Shown here: piece after piece, positions 1 to 7,992 of the stretch | Layout: each line of letters begins with the position of its first letter | How positions within the stretch are numbered: position 1 is the first letter of the stretch | IMG/VR virus record: IMGVR_UViG_3300010299_000048 | Span: 1-27,037 of that record | Origin: a virus | Length of the DNA: 27,037 nucleotides | Strand: one strand, 5' to 3' | Notes under the pieces: model-generated | Seen by the model: the letters and a program-made list of their open reading frames with translations, nothing else | Database searches by the model: none | What the model was told of the DNA's origin: nothing | Translations under genes and position numbers: made by a program

Positions 1-1
1 A

Positions 2-1054
2 TTAGAAAGCTCAAATCTAGAATATGAGCATGGTGCAAAAAGAGAGAGTCAATTTAAACAAACTGCACCTGGATCAGACTTATTTGATAGAAAAGAAGCG
101 TTTGGAGGAGCACAAGGTACAAACGCTGAGCAAGTATCTTTCATGGAAGTTGATAAATACTTAAGAGGAACAGCTGCTGAAAAAATAACTAGAGATAAAA
201 GACTTTTAGCTTCAGTTGATAAAGTTGTTACTTATGGACTAGATAAACTTTTCGGAGTTAGTACAGTACTTAGCCAGCATAGAAGAGATAACGGTTTAAG
301 AGACACTCTCATAATGCAAGGAGAAATTGTACCAGTAGAAGATAGAGATAACCCTGGAAAATTAGATAAAGAGATAAAAAGGCAAATAAATCTATTACTA
401 AAAGACCAAGCTACTTTTATTAAAAATGCTGTAGAGAGTGGAGCAGCTAGAGGCGAAAAAACAGCACTTAATTTATTTAGGTCTTCACCAAACCCAGTGG
501 ATTCTCTTATTAAACTTGCTCCAAAACAGATTATACAAAATATGTTCCCTCATAAAAGTAATCCTGATATGAGGTACAAAGTAAATAAATTATTACTGGC
601 ACAAGGTAAAGCAGCAAATAAAAGTGGAAGAAGCACAACAAAATCTGGTGTAAAAAGCAGAGCATATAAAGGCAGAGCTACAGCTGCAGCAGGAGCTGCA
701 ATAGTAAGTAAAAGAGGTAGCCAAGCTATGAGGACATCAAAAAACCCTTTAGCTTTAAGAAATCTACTAAATGAACTTTTACCACAGACAGTTGCAAAAA
801 ATATGATAGCACCTGCACTACAATTTAGATCAGGTAGATTTGCAAACTCAGTAAGAGTAAATAATGTAACACAAGGGCCAAGAGGCGGAAATACAATGAT
901 TGAGACAAGTTATATGACTGACCCATACTCAACATTCGCACCCGGGGGTAGAAAATATACTCCTCAGAGAAACCCTGAAGCATTAATTCAAAGGTCAGTC
1001 AGAGAAATAGCGACTGGAATAGTCGGAACAAGATTTGGAGTAACAGTAGACTAA
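2..1054 (+). CDS. Neck / tail-completion-like structural protein, 5' partial
   Basis: The reading frame is open without a stop from base 2, giving 350 visible residues, so the gene begins left of the window. The ATG at 143 has no ribosome-binding site and the frame upstream of it is open, so I do not take it as the start. The protein is basic, with a Lys/Ser/Ala-rich stretch around visible residues 204-240 and a C-terminal domain with RSGRFANSV followed by beta-type sequence ending in VREIATGIVGTRFGV. That C-terminal pattern, and the position directly upstream of a terminator-like gene, suggest a head-tail joining or tail completion protein (lambda Z / HK97 gp10 position). This is inferred mainly from gene order; sequence similarity is weak. 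The stop overlaps the next start (TAATG). Confidence 0.55.
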   Translation, partial: LESSNLEYEHGAKRESQFKQTAPGSDLFDRKEAFGGAQGTNAEQVSFMEVDKYLRGTAAEKITRDKRLLASVDKVVTYGLDKLFGVSTVLSQHRRDNGLRDTLIMQGEIVPVEDRDNPGKLDKEIKRQINLLLKDQATFIKNAVESGAARGEKTALNLFRSSPNPVDSLIKLAPKQIIQNMFPHKSNPDMRYKVNKLLLAQGKAANKSGRSTTKSGVKSRAYKGRATAAAGAAIVSKRGSQAMRTSKNPLALRNLLNELLPQTVAKNMIAPALQFRSGRFANSVRVNNVTQGPRGGNTMIETSYMTDPYSTFAPGGRKYTPQRNPEALIQRSVREIATGIVGTRFGVTVD

Positions 1055-1515
1055 TGGAAGCAGGACTAGCAAGGAGACATACCACGCGACGCCGAGCAAT
1101 AGTTGAAGCACTCGCATTAAAACTTGAGAATATAAATGGTACTCCACCTTTTAGAAGTGCAGTACAAAATGTCGAAAGACGACTCAAGTTTTGGGACGAA
1201 GTTACAGAGTTTCCTGCAATCCATATAGGAGCAGGAACTGAAACCAGAGAATACGATGGCGGTGGCTTTCGATTTAGATTTTTAAGAATAACAATTCGAT
1301 GTTATGTTTCAGATGATAGCGATGTCATCCAAGCACTCGAAGAATTGTTAGAAGACGTTGAAACAGTACTGGAGGATAATGATCCGCTCACGTACTATGA
1401 TTCAACAGGTACATCTCAATCTACTGTACAGACAACAATCGGTACGGTGGATACAGATGAAGGAGTTCTCGAACCTCTGGGAGTGGGTGAAATCACTTGC
1501 GAGATTCGATATTAA
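1054..1515 (+). CDS. Tail terminator protein (lambda gpU-like)
   Basis: A 153-residue protein whose ATG overlaps the previous stop. It has the layout of tail terminators: an N-terminal helix (RRRAIVEALALKLENI), a strand with FPAIHIGAGTE, then a strand-rich middle (FRFRFLRITIRCYV), an acidic helix (DVIQALEELLEDVETVLE) and a C-terminal strand pair ending GEITCEIRY. Lambda gpU and related proteins form the ring that stops tube growth at the length set by the tape measure and provides the head-joining face. It sits directly before the tail tube gene, as U precedes V in lambda. Family assignment rests on this pattern and the order; length is close to lambda gpU. Confidence 0.7.
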   Translation: MEAGLARRHTTRRRAIVEALALKLENINGTPPFRSAVQNVERRLKFWDEVTEFPAIHIGAGTETREYDGGGFRFRFLRITIRCYVSDDSDVIQALEELLEDVETVLEDNDPLTYYDSTGTSQSTVQTTIGTVDTDEGVLEPLGVGEITCEIRY

Positions 1516-1528
1516 ATAGGAGAGAAGA

Positions 1529-2773
1529 ATGGCATTTTTCTTTAGTAGAGATACCAAAGTGTTCATGTCCTTTGCTTATGATGGAACAACAACAAATACA
1601 GCCCTCTTTGAGATACCTGTACTAGACGGTTTTTCATTTAACCAAGGAACAAACACTTCTGAAGTTACTCTAAGTGAGGCAGCCAACTCCACTGGCTACA
1701 GTAAAAGAGGTAGAGCAATGTTTACTGACTCTTTTGCACCAGCGGAATGGAGTTTTACTACTTATATGAGACCTACGGTGTCTGCTTCTGGTAATGCGGG
1801 AGCATCTAACCAGCACGCAGGTAACGCTCAAAAGTTTGCAGTAGAAGGCCCATTATGGGCAGCTATGTCTGCAAATACTTATGACAGGTCTATAGGAAGT
1901 AGTGGAACAGGCGATTTTGCAAATAATGCGGCAACTTATGAGCCGAATCATTTTGACTTTGCAAACTCAAACCAAGTCACACTAGGAGTCTTTGACCTAT
2001 ACTTTGTATTAGGTGCTTCAAAAGATACAAATACAGAAGTGTATGCAACAGGAACAGAAGGAGTTACAGTTTATAAAGTAGCTAACTGTTCAGTTGGATC
2101 AGCTTCCGTAGACTTTGATATTGAAGGACTAGCACAAATTGCTTGGTCTGGAAATGGACAAACAGTTGAAGAAGTTGCCCAAATTAATACAGCTTCAAGT
2201 GGAACAACAGCCTTAGGCTTAGTTAACGAAGGTATTAGTTCAACAAGCAACTTTATTAGACAAAAACTAACAGACTTAGCAATTAGCTTTGATGTATCAG
2301 CATCAACAGGTACATTAGGCGCATTGAACGTTGATGGTAGTGATGTTACTTATGATGTAACATTAACAGGTGGTAATATTACAATCGAAAATAATCTTAC
2401 ATACTTAACACCAGAAACACTAGGTACAGTTAACTTACCATTAGGACATGTAATGGGAACAAGAAGTGTCTCAGGTAACTTTACTTGTTACTTAAATGAC
2501 ACAGCAAACGGGTCTTTAGACTTGTTTGAAAGACTACAAGAGTCTAGAGGTGTGATTACAAACGCATTTGATTTAACATTCAGCATTGGAGGCTCAGGTA
2601 ATACTCCAAGATGTAATGTTCAAGTAGCTAAAGCACACTTAGAATTACCAACACATAGCTTTGAGGATGTAGTATCCGTAGATGTAGCCTTCCATGGCTT
2701 ATCAACAGACTTATCTTCAGGAACTGCGGCTAACGCAACGAATGAAGTATCGGTCACATACGAAGCTAGTTAA
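1529..2773 (+). CDS. Major tail (tube) protein
   Basis: A 414-residue protein preceded by a strong ribosome-binding site (AGGAGAG, 1518-1524), as expected for the most abundant tail protein. The sequence is rich in Ser, Thr, Gly and Asn, and is mostly beta. Two tube-like parts can be seen: an N-terminal one (FEIPVLDGFSFNQGTNTSEV, residues about 27-46) and a C-terminal one (LGHVMGTRSVSGNFTCYL and THSFEDVVSVDVAFHG). The second ends with the strand pattern common at the end of tube subunits. Tube proteins stack as hexameric rings around the tape measure; a duplicated fold would give a trimeric ring instead, but that is a guess. The gene lies between the terminator and chaperone genes, at the lambda V position. 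A hairpin follows it. Confidence 0.85.
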   Translation: MAFFFSRDTKVFMSFAYDGTTTNTALFEIPVLDGFSFNQGTNTSEVTLSEAANSTGYSKRGRAMFTDSFAPAEWSFTTYMRPTVSASGNAGASNQHAGNAQKFAVEGPLWAAMSANTYDRSIGSSGTGDFANNAATYEPNHFDFANSNQVTLGVFDLYFVLGASKDTNTEVYATGTEGVTVYKVANCSVGSASVDFDIEGLAQIAWSGNGQTVEEVAQINTASSGTTALGLVNEGISSTSNFIRQKLTDLAISFDVSASTGTLGALNVDGSDVTYDVTLTGGNITIENNLTYLTPETLGTVNLPLGHVMGTRSVSGNFTCYLNDTANGSLDLFERLQESRGVITNAFDLTFSIGGSGNTPRCNVQVAKAHLELPTHSFEDVVSVDVAFHGLSTDLSSGTAANATNEVSVTYEAS

Positions 2774-2786
2774 TTAGAATAAACTC

Positions 2787-2807
2787 GGGAGGGTGAAATG
2801 CCCTCCC
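2787..2807 (+). terminator. Hairpin after tail tube gene, likely attenuator
   Basis: GGGAGGG (2787-2793) is perfectly complementary to CCCTCCC (2801-2807) with a 7-base loop. It is unusually GC-rich for this AT-rich DNA and sits in the only sizeable gap of the tail operon, between the tube gene and the chaperone gene. Only a weak T-run follows (ACTTTATA), so it may slow or partly terminate transcription, or protect the 3' end of the tube message, rather than stop all read-through; downstream genes have no promoter I can see before 19047. Confidence 0.6.
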
Positions 2808-2823
2808 ACTTTATAGGAATATT

Positions 2824-3258
2824 ATGACAGAAGAAGTAAAAAAACAACCAGTATCACTGAAGAGTTTATTAACTCCAAGCAAGACAGTATCAATCGACTT
2901 TCCAGGATTTGAAGGATTCACTGTTGATTTGACTTACCTAAGTCGAGAAGAGTTACTAAAACTCAGAAGCAGATGCTTAAAAAACAAGTTTAACAAGAAG
3001 ACTAGAGCATTTGAAGAACAACTCGATGAAGAAACATTCTTAACCGAATATTGTAAGGCAATCATCAAAGGTTGGAAAGGGCTAAAGTATTCTTACTTAG
3101 AAGAGCTTCTATTAGTAGATACAAGCGGAGTAGCCAAAGATGAAGAACTTGAGTATTCTCAAGAAAATGCTGAAACTCTAATGAGAAATGCAGCAGACTT
3201 CGATCAATGGGTTACTGATACTGTAGGAGATCTGGATAATTTTACTCAGCGCAAGTAG
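2824..3258 (+). CDS. Tail assembly chaperone, short form (lambda gpG-like)
   Basis: A 144-residue protein with a ribosome-binding site (AGGA, 2815-2818). It contains FPGFEGFTVDLTYLSREEL, then a helical, charged body and the acidic C-terminus typical of the G part of tail chaperones. G proteins coat the tape measure and bring tube subunits to it during assembly, and are absent from the finished virion. It lies between the tube and tape measure genes, as in lambda, HK97 and most siphoviruses. Its stop codon (TAG, 3256-3258) lies inside a hairpin that probably promotes a -1 frameshift into the following frame. The family is recognised by position, size and the overlapping second frame more than by individual motifs. 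Confidence 0.75.
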   Translation: MTEEVKKQPVSLKSLLTPSKTVSIDFPGFEGFTVDLTYLSREELLKLRSRCLKNKFNKKTRAFEEQLDEETFLTEYCKAIIKGWKGLKYSYLEELLLVDTSGVAKDEELEYSQENAETLMRNAADFDQWVTDTVGDLDNFTQRK

Positions 3259-3274
3259 AACAAGTACTTGCGCT
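3240..3274 (+). promoter_or_regulatory. Probable programmed -1 frameshift signal
   Basis: A shift from the G frame to the T frame must occur between 3240 and 3258. The run TTTT (3240-3243) lets the Phe tRNA move from TTT (3241-3243) to TTT (3240-3242) with full pairing. Four bases later, AGCGCAAGTA (3248-3257) and TACTTGCGCT (3265-3274) form a perfect 10-bp stem with a 7-base loop, spanning the zero-frame stop codon. The slippage site is not the classic X-XXY-YYZ heptamer, because the preceding AAT codon would re-pair with TAA. So the stem and the frame geometry are the strong evidence, and the exact slip codon is inferred. Confidence 0.65.
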
Positions 3275-3635
3275 CATAAAAAGACATTTTCAAGATACAG
3301 GCATAGACCTTAATAAGTATCTTGCAATATGTGAGCAACTGAATCAAGAACCTGATCCAGATAAAATGCCTCTTACTATGGATAGATATCCAACAGAAGT
3401 ACAAGAGGCATTTTTTGTACATAACTTACTTTCGGATCGTTGGGATGGTATGAGTGGCTACTACATGGGTAAAGATTTATCCGCTCTCGGTACTATTTTA
3501 GATATCTGGGAGATAGAAGACAAAAGAACTTGTATCTATTTTTTAAAGCACATAGAGCATGCTCATCAAGAAATGATGAACGCAAAAGTAAAGGCTCGAC
3601 AAGACGCTGAAAAGCGTAAAGCGAAAGTAAAGTAA
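3240..3635 (+). CDS. Tail assembly chaperone, frameshifted T extension (gpGT-like)
   Basis: This frame is -1 relative to the G gene and opens right after a stop at 3237-3239, running to TAA at 3633-3635. It encodes FYSAQVEQVLALIKRHFQ at its start, well upstream of the first ATG (3366), which has no ribosome-binding site. The conserved-looking part is YPTEVQEAFFVHNLLSDRWD followed by GMSGYYMGKDLSAL and a Lys-rich helical tail. Read as a fusion, join(2824..3243,3243..3635) gives a protein of 270 residues. In lambda, the T domain of gpGT recruits tube subunits while G binds the tape measure. Alternative: a separately started 89-residue protein from 3366; I think this less likely because 126 bases of coding-like sequence would be left unused. 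Confidence 0.75.
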   Translation, partial: FYSAQVEQVLALIKRHFQDTGIDLNKYLAICEQLNQEPDPDKMPLTMDRYPTEVQEAFFVHNLLSDRWDGMSGYYMGKDLSALGTILDIWEIEDKRTCIYFLKHIEHAHQEMMNAKVKARQDAEKRKAKVK

Positions 3636-6600
3636 ATGGCAAAAAAGATTAAAGGCGCAACTATTACCATCGAAGTTACTGATGGGGAAAGTCTTAAAAG
3701 TATAGCGCGAAAAGCAAAAGAAGCACAGAAAGGATTAGACGGTGCAGGTAAATCTGCGGGCGATGTTCGTAGAAATATGCAGGCTATGTCTGGTCGTGTT
3801 GAATCTGGCTCAAAAGCTTTTGCGCGTATGCAACAAGGAACGGGTGGACTTGTCCAATCTTATGCTGTTCTAGCATCCACCCTTTTCGCACTTGGAGCCG
3901 CATTTAGAGTTATGCAAAACGCTGCAGACTTTAAAGCATTACAACAATCACAAGCTGCGTTTGCTAACCAAACTGGTGTCAATATGAATATGATTGCAAA
4001 GCAGTTACAGGTAGCAACAGGTGCTCAGATTGACTTACAAAAAGCAGGTGCTTCAACTGCAATTATGGTTGCAAAAGGTTTTACTACTGATCAAATTACT
4101 GCAGTAGCAGAAGCTTCTAAAAATGCCGCTATCGCACTTGGTAGAAACTTTGAGGACACCTTCAATCGTATCGTTCAAGGTACAACAAAAGCAGAACCAG
4201 AACTCTTAGATGAACTTGGTATTACACTAAGGCTAGAGACTGCTGCTCGTAAGTATGGTGCTCAAATAGGTAAAAACTATCAAGATTTAACTACTTATGA
4301 AAAATCACAAGCTGTTTTAAATGAAACATTAAGACAAGCCTCGGATAACTTTGATGCAATCGCAGGCAAAGTTCCGATTAATCAATTAAACCAATTAGCA
4401 ACTACTTTCTCTGACTTGATGCAAGGTATTCTAAAGTTTATAAGTCCCTTAGCCAATTTCTTTGCAAATGTATTAAATGAAAATATTGTAGCAGCAGTAG
4501 CTGTTATTGGTTTATTCGCAAAATCTATTGCTGGACAAATATTTCCTTCCATTGATGGTATAGGAAACCGATTTACAGCTGCAGCAAATCAATCCTCTCA
4601 AGCTGTTGAGCGTATGAAGGGACAAGTAGATTCTTTGAAAGCAAGAACTGACGCATTATCTGCTTCTGCTAGTGGAGACGGTCTGGGAATTGCAGGTAAA
4701 GCAGATTTGCGGGGTCAAGCAAAATCCATGCGTAGACAAGTTGGAACAAAGTCTCCTGTCTTAAAAAGAGCAATGCAAGGAACCATGACTGGTACAGATG
4801 AAGCGAACTTAAAGAAAGCTTTAAAGTCAGCAGAAATGCAGTATCAAAAACATGGACAAATAGTAAGTGGTATATTTAAAGGTGGTAGTATCAAAAACGT
4901 TAGAGCTATGGAACTTTCTTTTGCAAAAATGAAAGCAGGCAGTGCTACTACTTTCCAAAAACTAGGAATGCACATGGAAATCTTTGTAGGTAAAGCAAAA
5001 ATGAAAACTTTAGAATTACAAGGATTTTTCCAAGCAATGTTTGCAGGTATATCTAGAGCAGGAGCCGCCACTATGACTTTCTTAGGTAAAGTAATGGGTG
5101 CAGCAGGTGTTCTCGGTATAGTTATAATGGTAGTTAGCTCTATTGTACAAATTATAAAAAACTTTGATTCCGTTATTTTAGGGTTTAGAAAAGCTATGGC
5201 AGGATTCAAAAATATGGCTGCAGGTGTTTTGGAGTTTTTTGGATTTGCAGACAAAGCCCATAAAATGAGACTAAGTGCAATAGAGGATGAAGTATCAGCT
5301 CAGAAAAAATATGAAGCAGCAACAAAAGATAAAAAAGCTTTTGAAGCTAGAAAGAAAGTTATGGAGGAAATGTATGATGCTGGTATACAGTTTTACGAAA
5401 CCTTAGAACAATTTGAACTTGACCCTAAGTTTAGAAATACAACAAGAGAAGTCGAGATTTTTGCAAAACAAGTAGGAACTTCTGGTTTAGTAGGTCAGCT
5501 AAGACTACTTCAAAAACAACAAGATGTAAATACTGTAGAGTTTCAAAATCTAGAAAGAGTTGTTGCCGACAATATAAATCAATTAAATAAGGTAAATCCA
5601 TTATTTAGAAGGCTTGGCATAAGTTTTAGAACAAATGCTGATGATGTAGATACTCTAATTGTAAGAATGAATAGATTAGGAATGGTATCAGCAGAATTAA
5701 AAGAAATAACAGAAAGTTTAGTTGATACAAGATCTTCTTTAATTAAACAAGTTGAAGGTTCTTTCTTTGAAAAAGAATTAGATTCTTTAAATAAAGCTTC
5801 AGTTCTAATGGAACAATACAATGATGCCGTGTATGATAATACTAAGTTATATGACGATCAAGCAGAATACATAAAAACAATTGCAGGTGGTAATGCAGAA
5901 ACAGTTCGTGAAGCCCAAAAACTATTACAACTTAGAAGAAATGAGTTACAAGTAATTGCTGATATGCAAATTATCACAAAAAGATTAGAAGATAGGGCAA
6001 AAATAGAAAGCACTTTATTAGGTATATTCAACACAAAATTAAATGCAAGATTTAAAAAAGAAAATGACCTAATAGTATTAGCTGCAAAAAGAGCAACACT
6101 AGATGAAGAACAAACGTATACACTTGAAAGAATAAAAGAGCAATATGGAGAACATAGTCGAGAAGTTCAAGGATTAAAACAAGTACAAGAAGACCAACTA
6201 GGTATAATGGATGCCCAAATATTAGCATTACAAAGTCAGTTAAGTTTAGTAGGAGAAATAGCGACAACATTTACAGAGACATTTGAAAAATTAGCACAAC
6301 AAAACTTTGTAGATATACTACTAGGAGATAAAAGTAGTTACGAAGGTTTTTCAGCAATAAAAGACGGTATTCAAAAACAATTAATGAATATAGGAGTTGA
6401 AAGATTTATAGTAAACCCAATGGTTGGTGGTTTTCAAAGAGCGTTTGATGCTCTTAGAGGTAATATTGCAAATCAATTAGGAATAATACCAGGTCAAAAT
6501 GTTCTTGAGATGACAAAAGAAGAACAAGCACAAAATCAACAACAAGCGTTATTTACATCACACGTAAATGGAATGGCTTCCGTAATGACTCAGCATGTAC

Positions 6601-7610
6601 AAAACATGGCAGCAGTAATAAGCGGAGAAGGCCCAGCTGCAGTAGTTGCTGAAAGTGTAACTGACCAATCTACTCAACAAGCAGGACTCGGAATAATTTC
6701 TCATTACAAAGACCAACTTGAAGGATACGTAAATCAAATTAATAATACTATTGGAATACTTCAAGGACAAGGTCAAACTTTTGATGGATTTGGTGCCGCA
6801 ACAAACTCACCTGCAATACAAGCTTTAGAAAAGGCGAGAACAGACCATTTGGGAAATATTGCAAATCTCGATGCTAAAGCAGGAATAATAGGAGGCGGAG
6901 GTGTTGCAGGAACAGATTTAGCTTCTCGTATATTAGACTCCGCAAAAGCAGGAAAAGGTTTAGCAGGAGTACTAGGAACTAAAAATAATCCAATGTCTGT
7001 TAGTATTGTTAAAGATGAAACAACAAAACTAACTGCAAGTGGAGCAGGTGCAGATCAAAAAATATCTGACGCTATTGGTGGAGCTATGGGTGGAACAGAA
7101 GGCACTACAGGAGCAGCAGGTGGTCCATTAGGAGGCATACTAGGAAAGATACCAGGACTAGGTGGTTTATTCGGTGGTGGTGGCGGCCTAGCAGGTGGAG
7201 GAATATTATCCTCTATTATAGGCATGATACCAGGATTAAATATGATAGCACCATTCTTATCTATTTTTGGATTAGCAAAAGGCGGAATCATTGGACTAGC
7301 AAAAGGTGGTCTAATGCCAAGATATGCTGATGGTGGAATTGCAACTCAACCAACATATTTAGTTGGAGAAGGAAAACAAAATGAAGCAGTTGTACCACTA
7401 CCAGATAATAGAAGTATACCAGTAAACTTAGGTAGAGGCGCGGGGTCTACAAATAACACAAGTATTAATGTAAATATTGATGGCTCAGGAGCAAGTGCTG
7501 ATGTAACAGCAGACGGCGGTGCACAACTCGCTGAAGCAATTAACGCTTCTGTAATGGCAACAATTATAAAAGAACAAGCACCAGGCGGAATACTAAACCC
7601 AACAGGATAA
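3636..7610 (+). CDS. Tail tape measure protein
   Basis: A 1324-residue protein starting directly after the chaperone stop. The N-terminal region (about residues 30-250) carries the family pattern KAEPELLDELGI with FTTDQITAVAEASKNAAIAL and TTYEKSQAVLNETL. Hydrophobic segments lie near residues 282-300, 480-512 (GVLGIVIMVVSSIVQII) and 1194-1225, with a long coiled-coil-type region between about 540 and 900. The C-terminus is Gly-rich (about 1145-1190), then has the common tape measure ending GGIATQPTYLVGEGKQNEAV and EQAPGGIL. Tape measures set tail length and are ejected with the DNA, their hydrophobic parts probably entering the host membrane. By lambda's ratio (853 residues, about 135 nm) the tail would be about 200 nm, a rough inference. 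Confidence 0.93.
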   Translation: MAKKIKGATITIEVTDGESLKSIARKAKEAQKGLDGAGKSAGDVRRNMQAMSGRVESGSKAFARMQQGTGGLVQSYAVLASTLFALGAAFRVMQNAADFKALQQSQAAFANQTGVNMNMIAKQLQVATGAQIDLQKAGASTAIMVAKGFTTDQITAVAEASKNAAIALGRNFEDTFNRIVQGTTKAEPELLDELGITLRLETAARKYGAQIGKNYQDLTTYEKSQAVLNETLRQASDNFDAIAGKVPINQLNQLATTFSDLMQGILKFISPLANFFANVLNENIVAAVAVIGLFAKSIAGQIFPSIDGIGNRFTAAANQSSQAVERMKGQVDSLKARTDALSASASGDGLGIAGKADLRGQAKSMRRQVGTKSPVLKRAMQGTMTGTDEANLKKALKSAEMQYQKHGQIVSGIFKGGSIKNVRAMELSFAKMKAGSATTFQKLGMHMEIFVGKAKMKTLELQGFFQAMFAGISRAGAATMTFLGKVMGAAGVLGIVIMVVSSIVQIIKNFDSVILGFRKAMAGFKNMAAGVLEFFGFADKAHKMRLSAIEDEVSAQKKYEAATKDKKAFEARKKVMEEMYDAGIQFYETLEQFELDPKFRNTTREVEIFAKQVGTSGLVGQLRLLQKQQDVNTVEFQNLERVVADNINQLNKVNPLFRRLGISFRTNADDVDTLIVRMNRLGMVSAELKEITESLVDTRSSLIKQVEGSFFEKELDSLNKASVLMEQYNDAVYDNTKLYDDQAEYIKTIAGGNAETVREAQKLLQLRRNELQVIADMQIITKRLEDRAKIESTLLGIFNTKLNARFKKENDLIVLAAKRATLDEEQTYTLERIKEQYGEHSREVQGLKQVQEDQLGIMDAQILALQSQLSLVGEIATTFTETFEKLAQQNFVDILLGDKSSYEGFSAIKDGIQKQLMNIGVERFIVNPMVGGFQRAFDALRGNIANQLGIIPGQNVLEMTKEEQAQNQQQALFTSHVNGMASVMTQHVQNMAAVISGEGPAAVVAESVTDQSTQQAGLGIISHYKDQLEGYVNQINNTIGILQGQGQTFDGFGAATNSPAIQALEKARTDHLGNIANLDAKAGIIGGGGVAGTDLASRILDSAKAGKGLAGVLGTKNNPMSVSIVKDETTKLTASGAGADQKISDAIGGAMGGTEGTTGAAGGPLGGILGKIPGLGGLFGGGGGLAGGGILSSIIGMIPGLNMIAPFLSIFGLAKGGIIGLAKGGLMPRYADGGIATQPTYLVGEGKQNEAVVPLPDNRSIPVNLGRGAGSTNNTSINVNIDGSGASADVTADGGAQLAEAINASVMATIIKEQAPGGILNPTG

Positions 7611-7614
7611 GATT

Positions 7615-7992
7615 ATGGCACTAGGATTTAATGTAGGTGGAACACTCGGAGTTGTAAATCCAGATAGAGGGTTTTCACTATCAAATGATACTGTAGTATT
7701 TAGAGCAGAGTTCGGTGACGGCTACGAACAAAGAATAGCAAACGGTATAAATAATATAAAACAAAAGTTTGAAATGGCATTTGTAAATAGACCAAAAGAC
7801 GAAATAGATGATATTGTTGACTTCTTTGCAGGAAAGAATGGAGCAACAGCATTTGATTATACATTTGCAAATACAAACGAAGGCGGAAACGAAGAAACAG
7901 TAAAAGTGGTAGTAGAAAGTTGGAATCAAACTTGGAAGTATGATGACTACTATGATTTAAAGGCAACATTTAGAAGAGTTTACGAAGCATAA
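7615..7992 (+). CDS. M: Minor tail protein M (lambda gpM family)
   Basis: A 125-residue protein with the hallmark of the gpM family, VVFRAEFGDGYEQRIANGIN (residues about 26-45), followed by a block where a short helix ends in DFFAGKNGATAFDYTFAN and a final strand with WKYDDYYDLKATFRRVYE. Lambda gpM acts in tail-tip assembly, at the interface between the tip complex and the tube, and has a tube-like fold. The gene follows the tape measure after four bases and its stop overlaps the start of the L gene, keeping the lambda H-M-L order. Length matches the family (lambda gpM is 109 residues). Confidence 0.88.
   Translation: MALGFNVGGTLGVVNPDRGFSLSNDTVVFRAEFGDGYEQRIANGINNIKQKFEMAFVNRPKDEIDDIVDFFAGKNGATAFDYTFANTNEGGNEETVKVVVESWNQTWKYDDYYDLKATFRRVYEA

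Noticed and set aside
3366-3635. Independent small gene starting at 3366
   Set aside because: No ribosome-binding site, and the same frame is open and coding-like back to 3240, next to a hairpin and slip site; a frameshift extension fits better.
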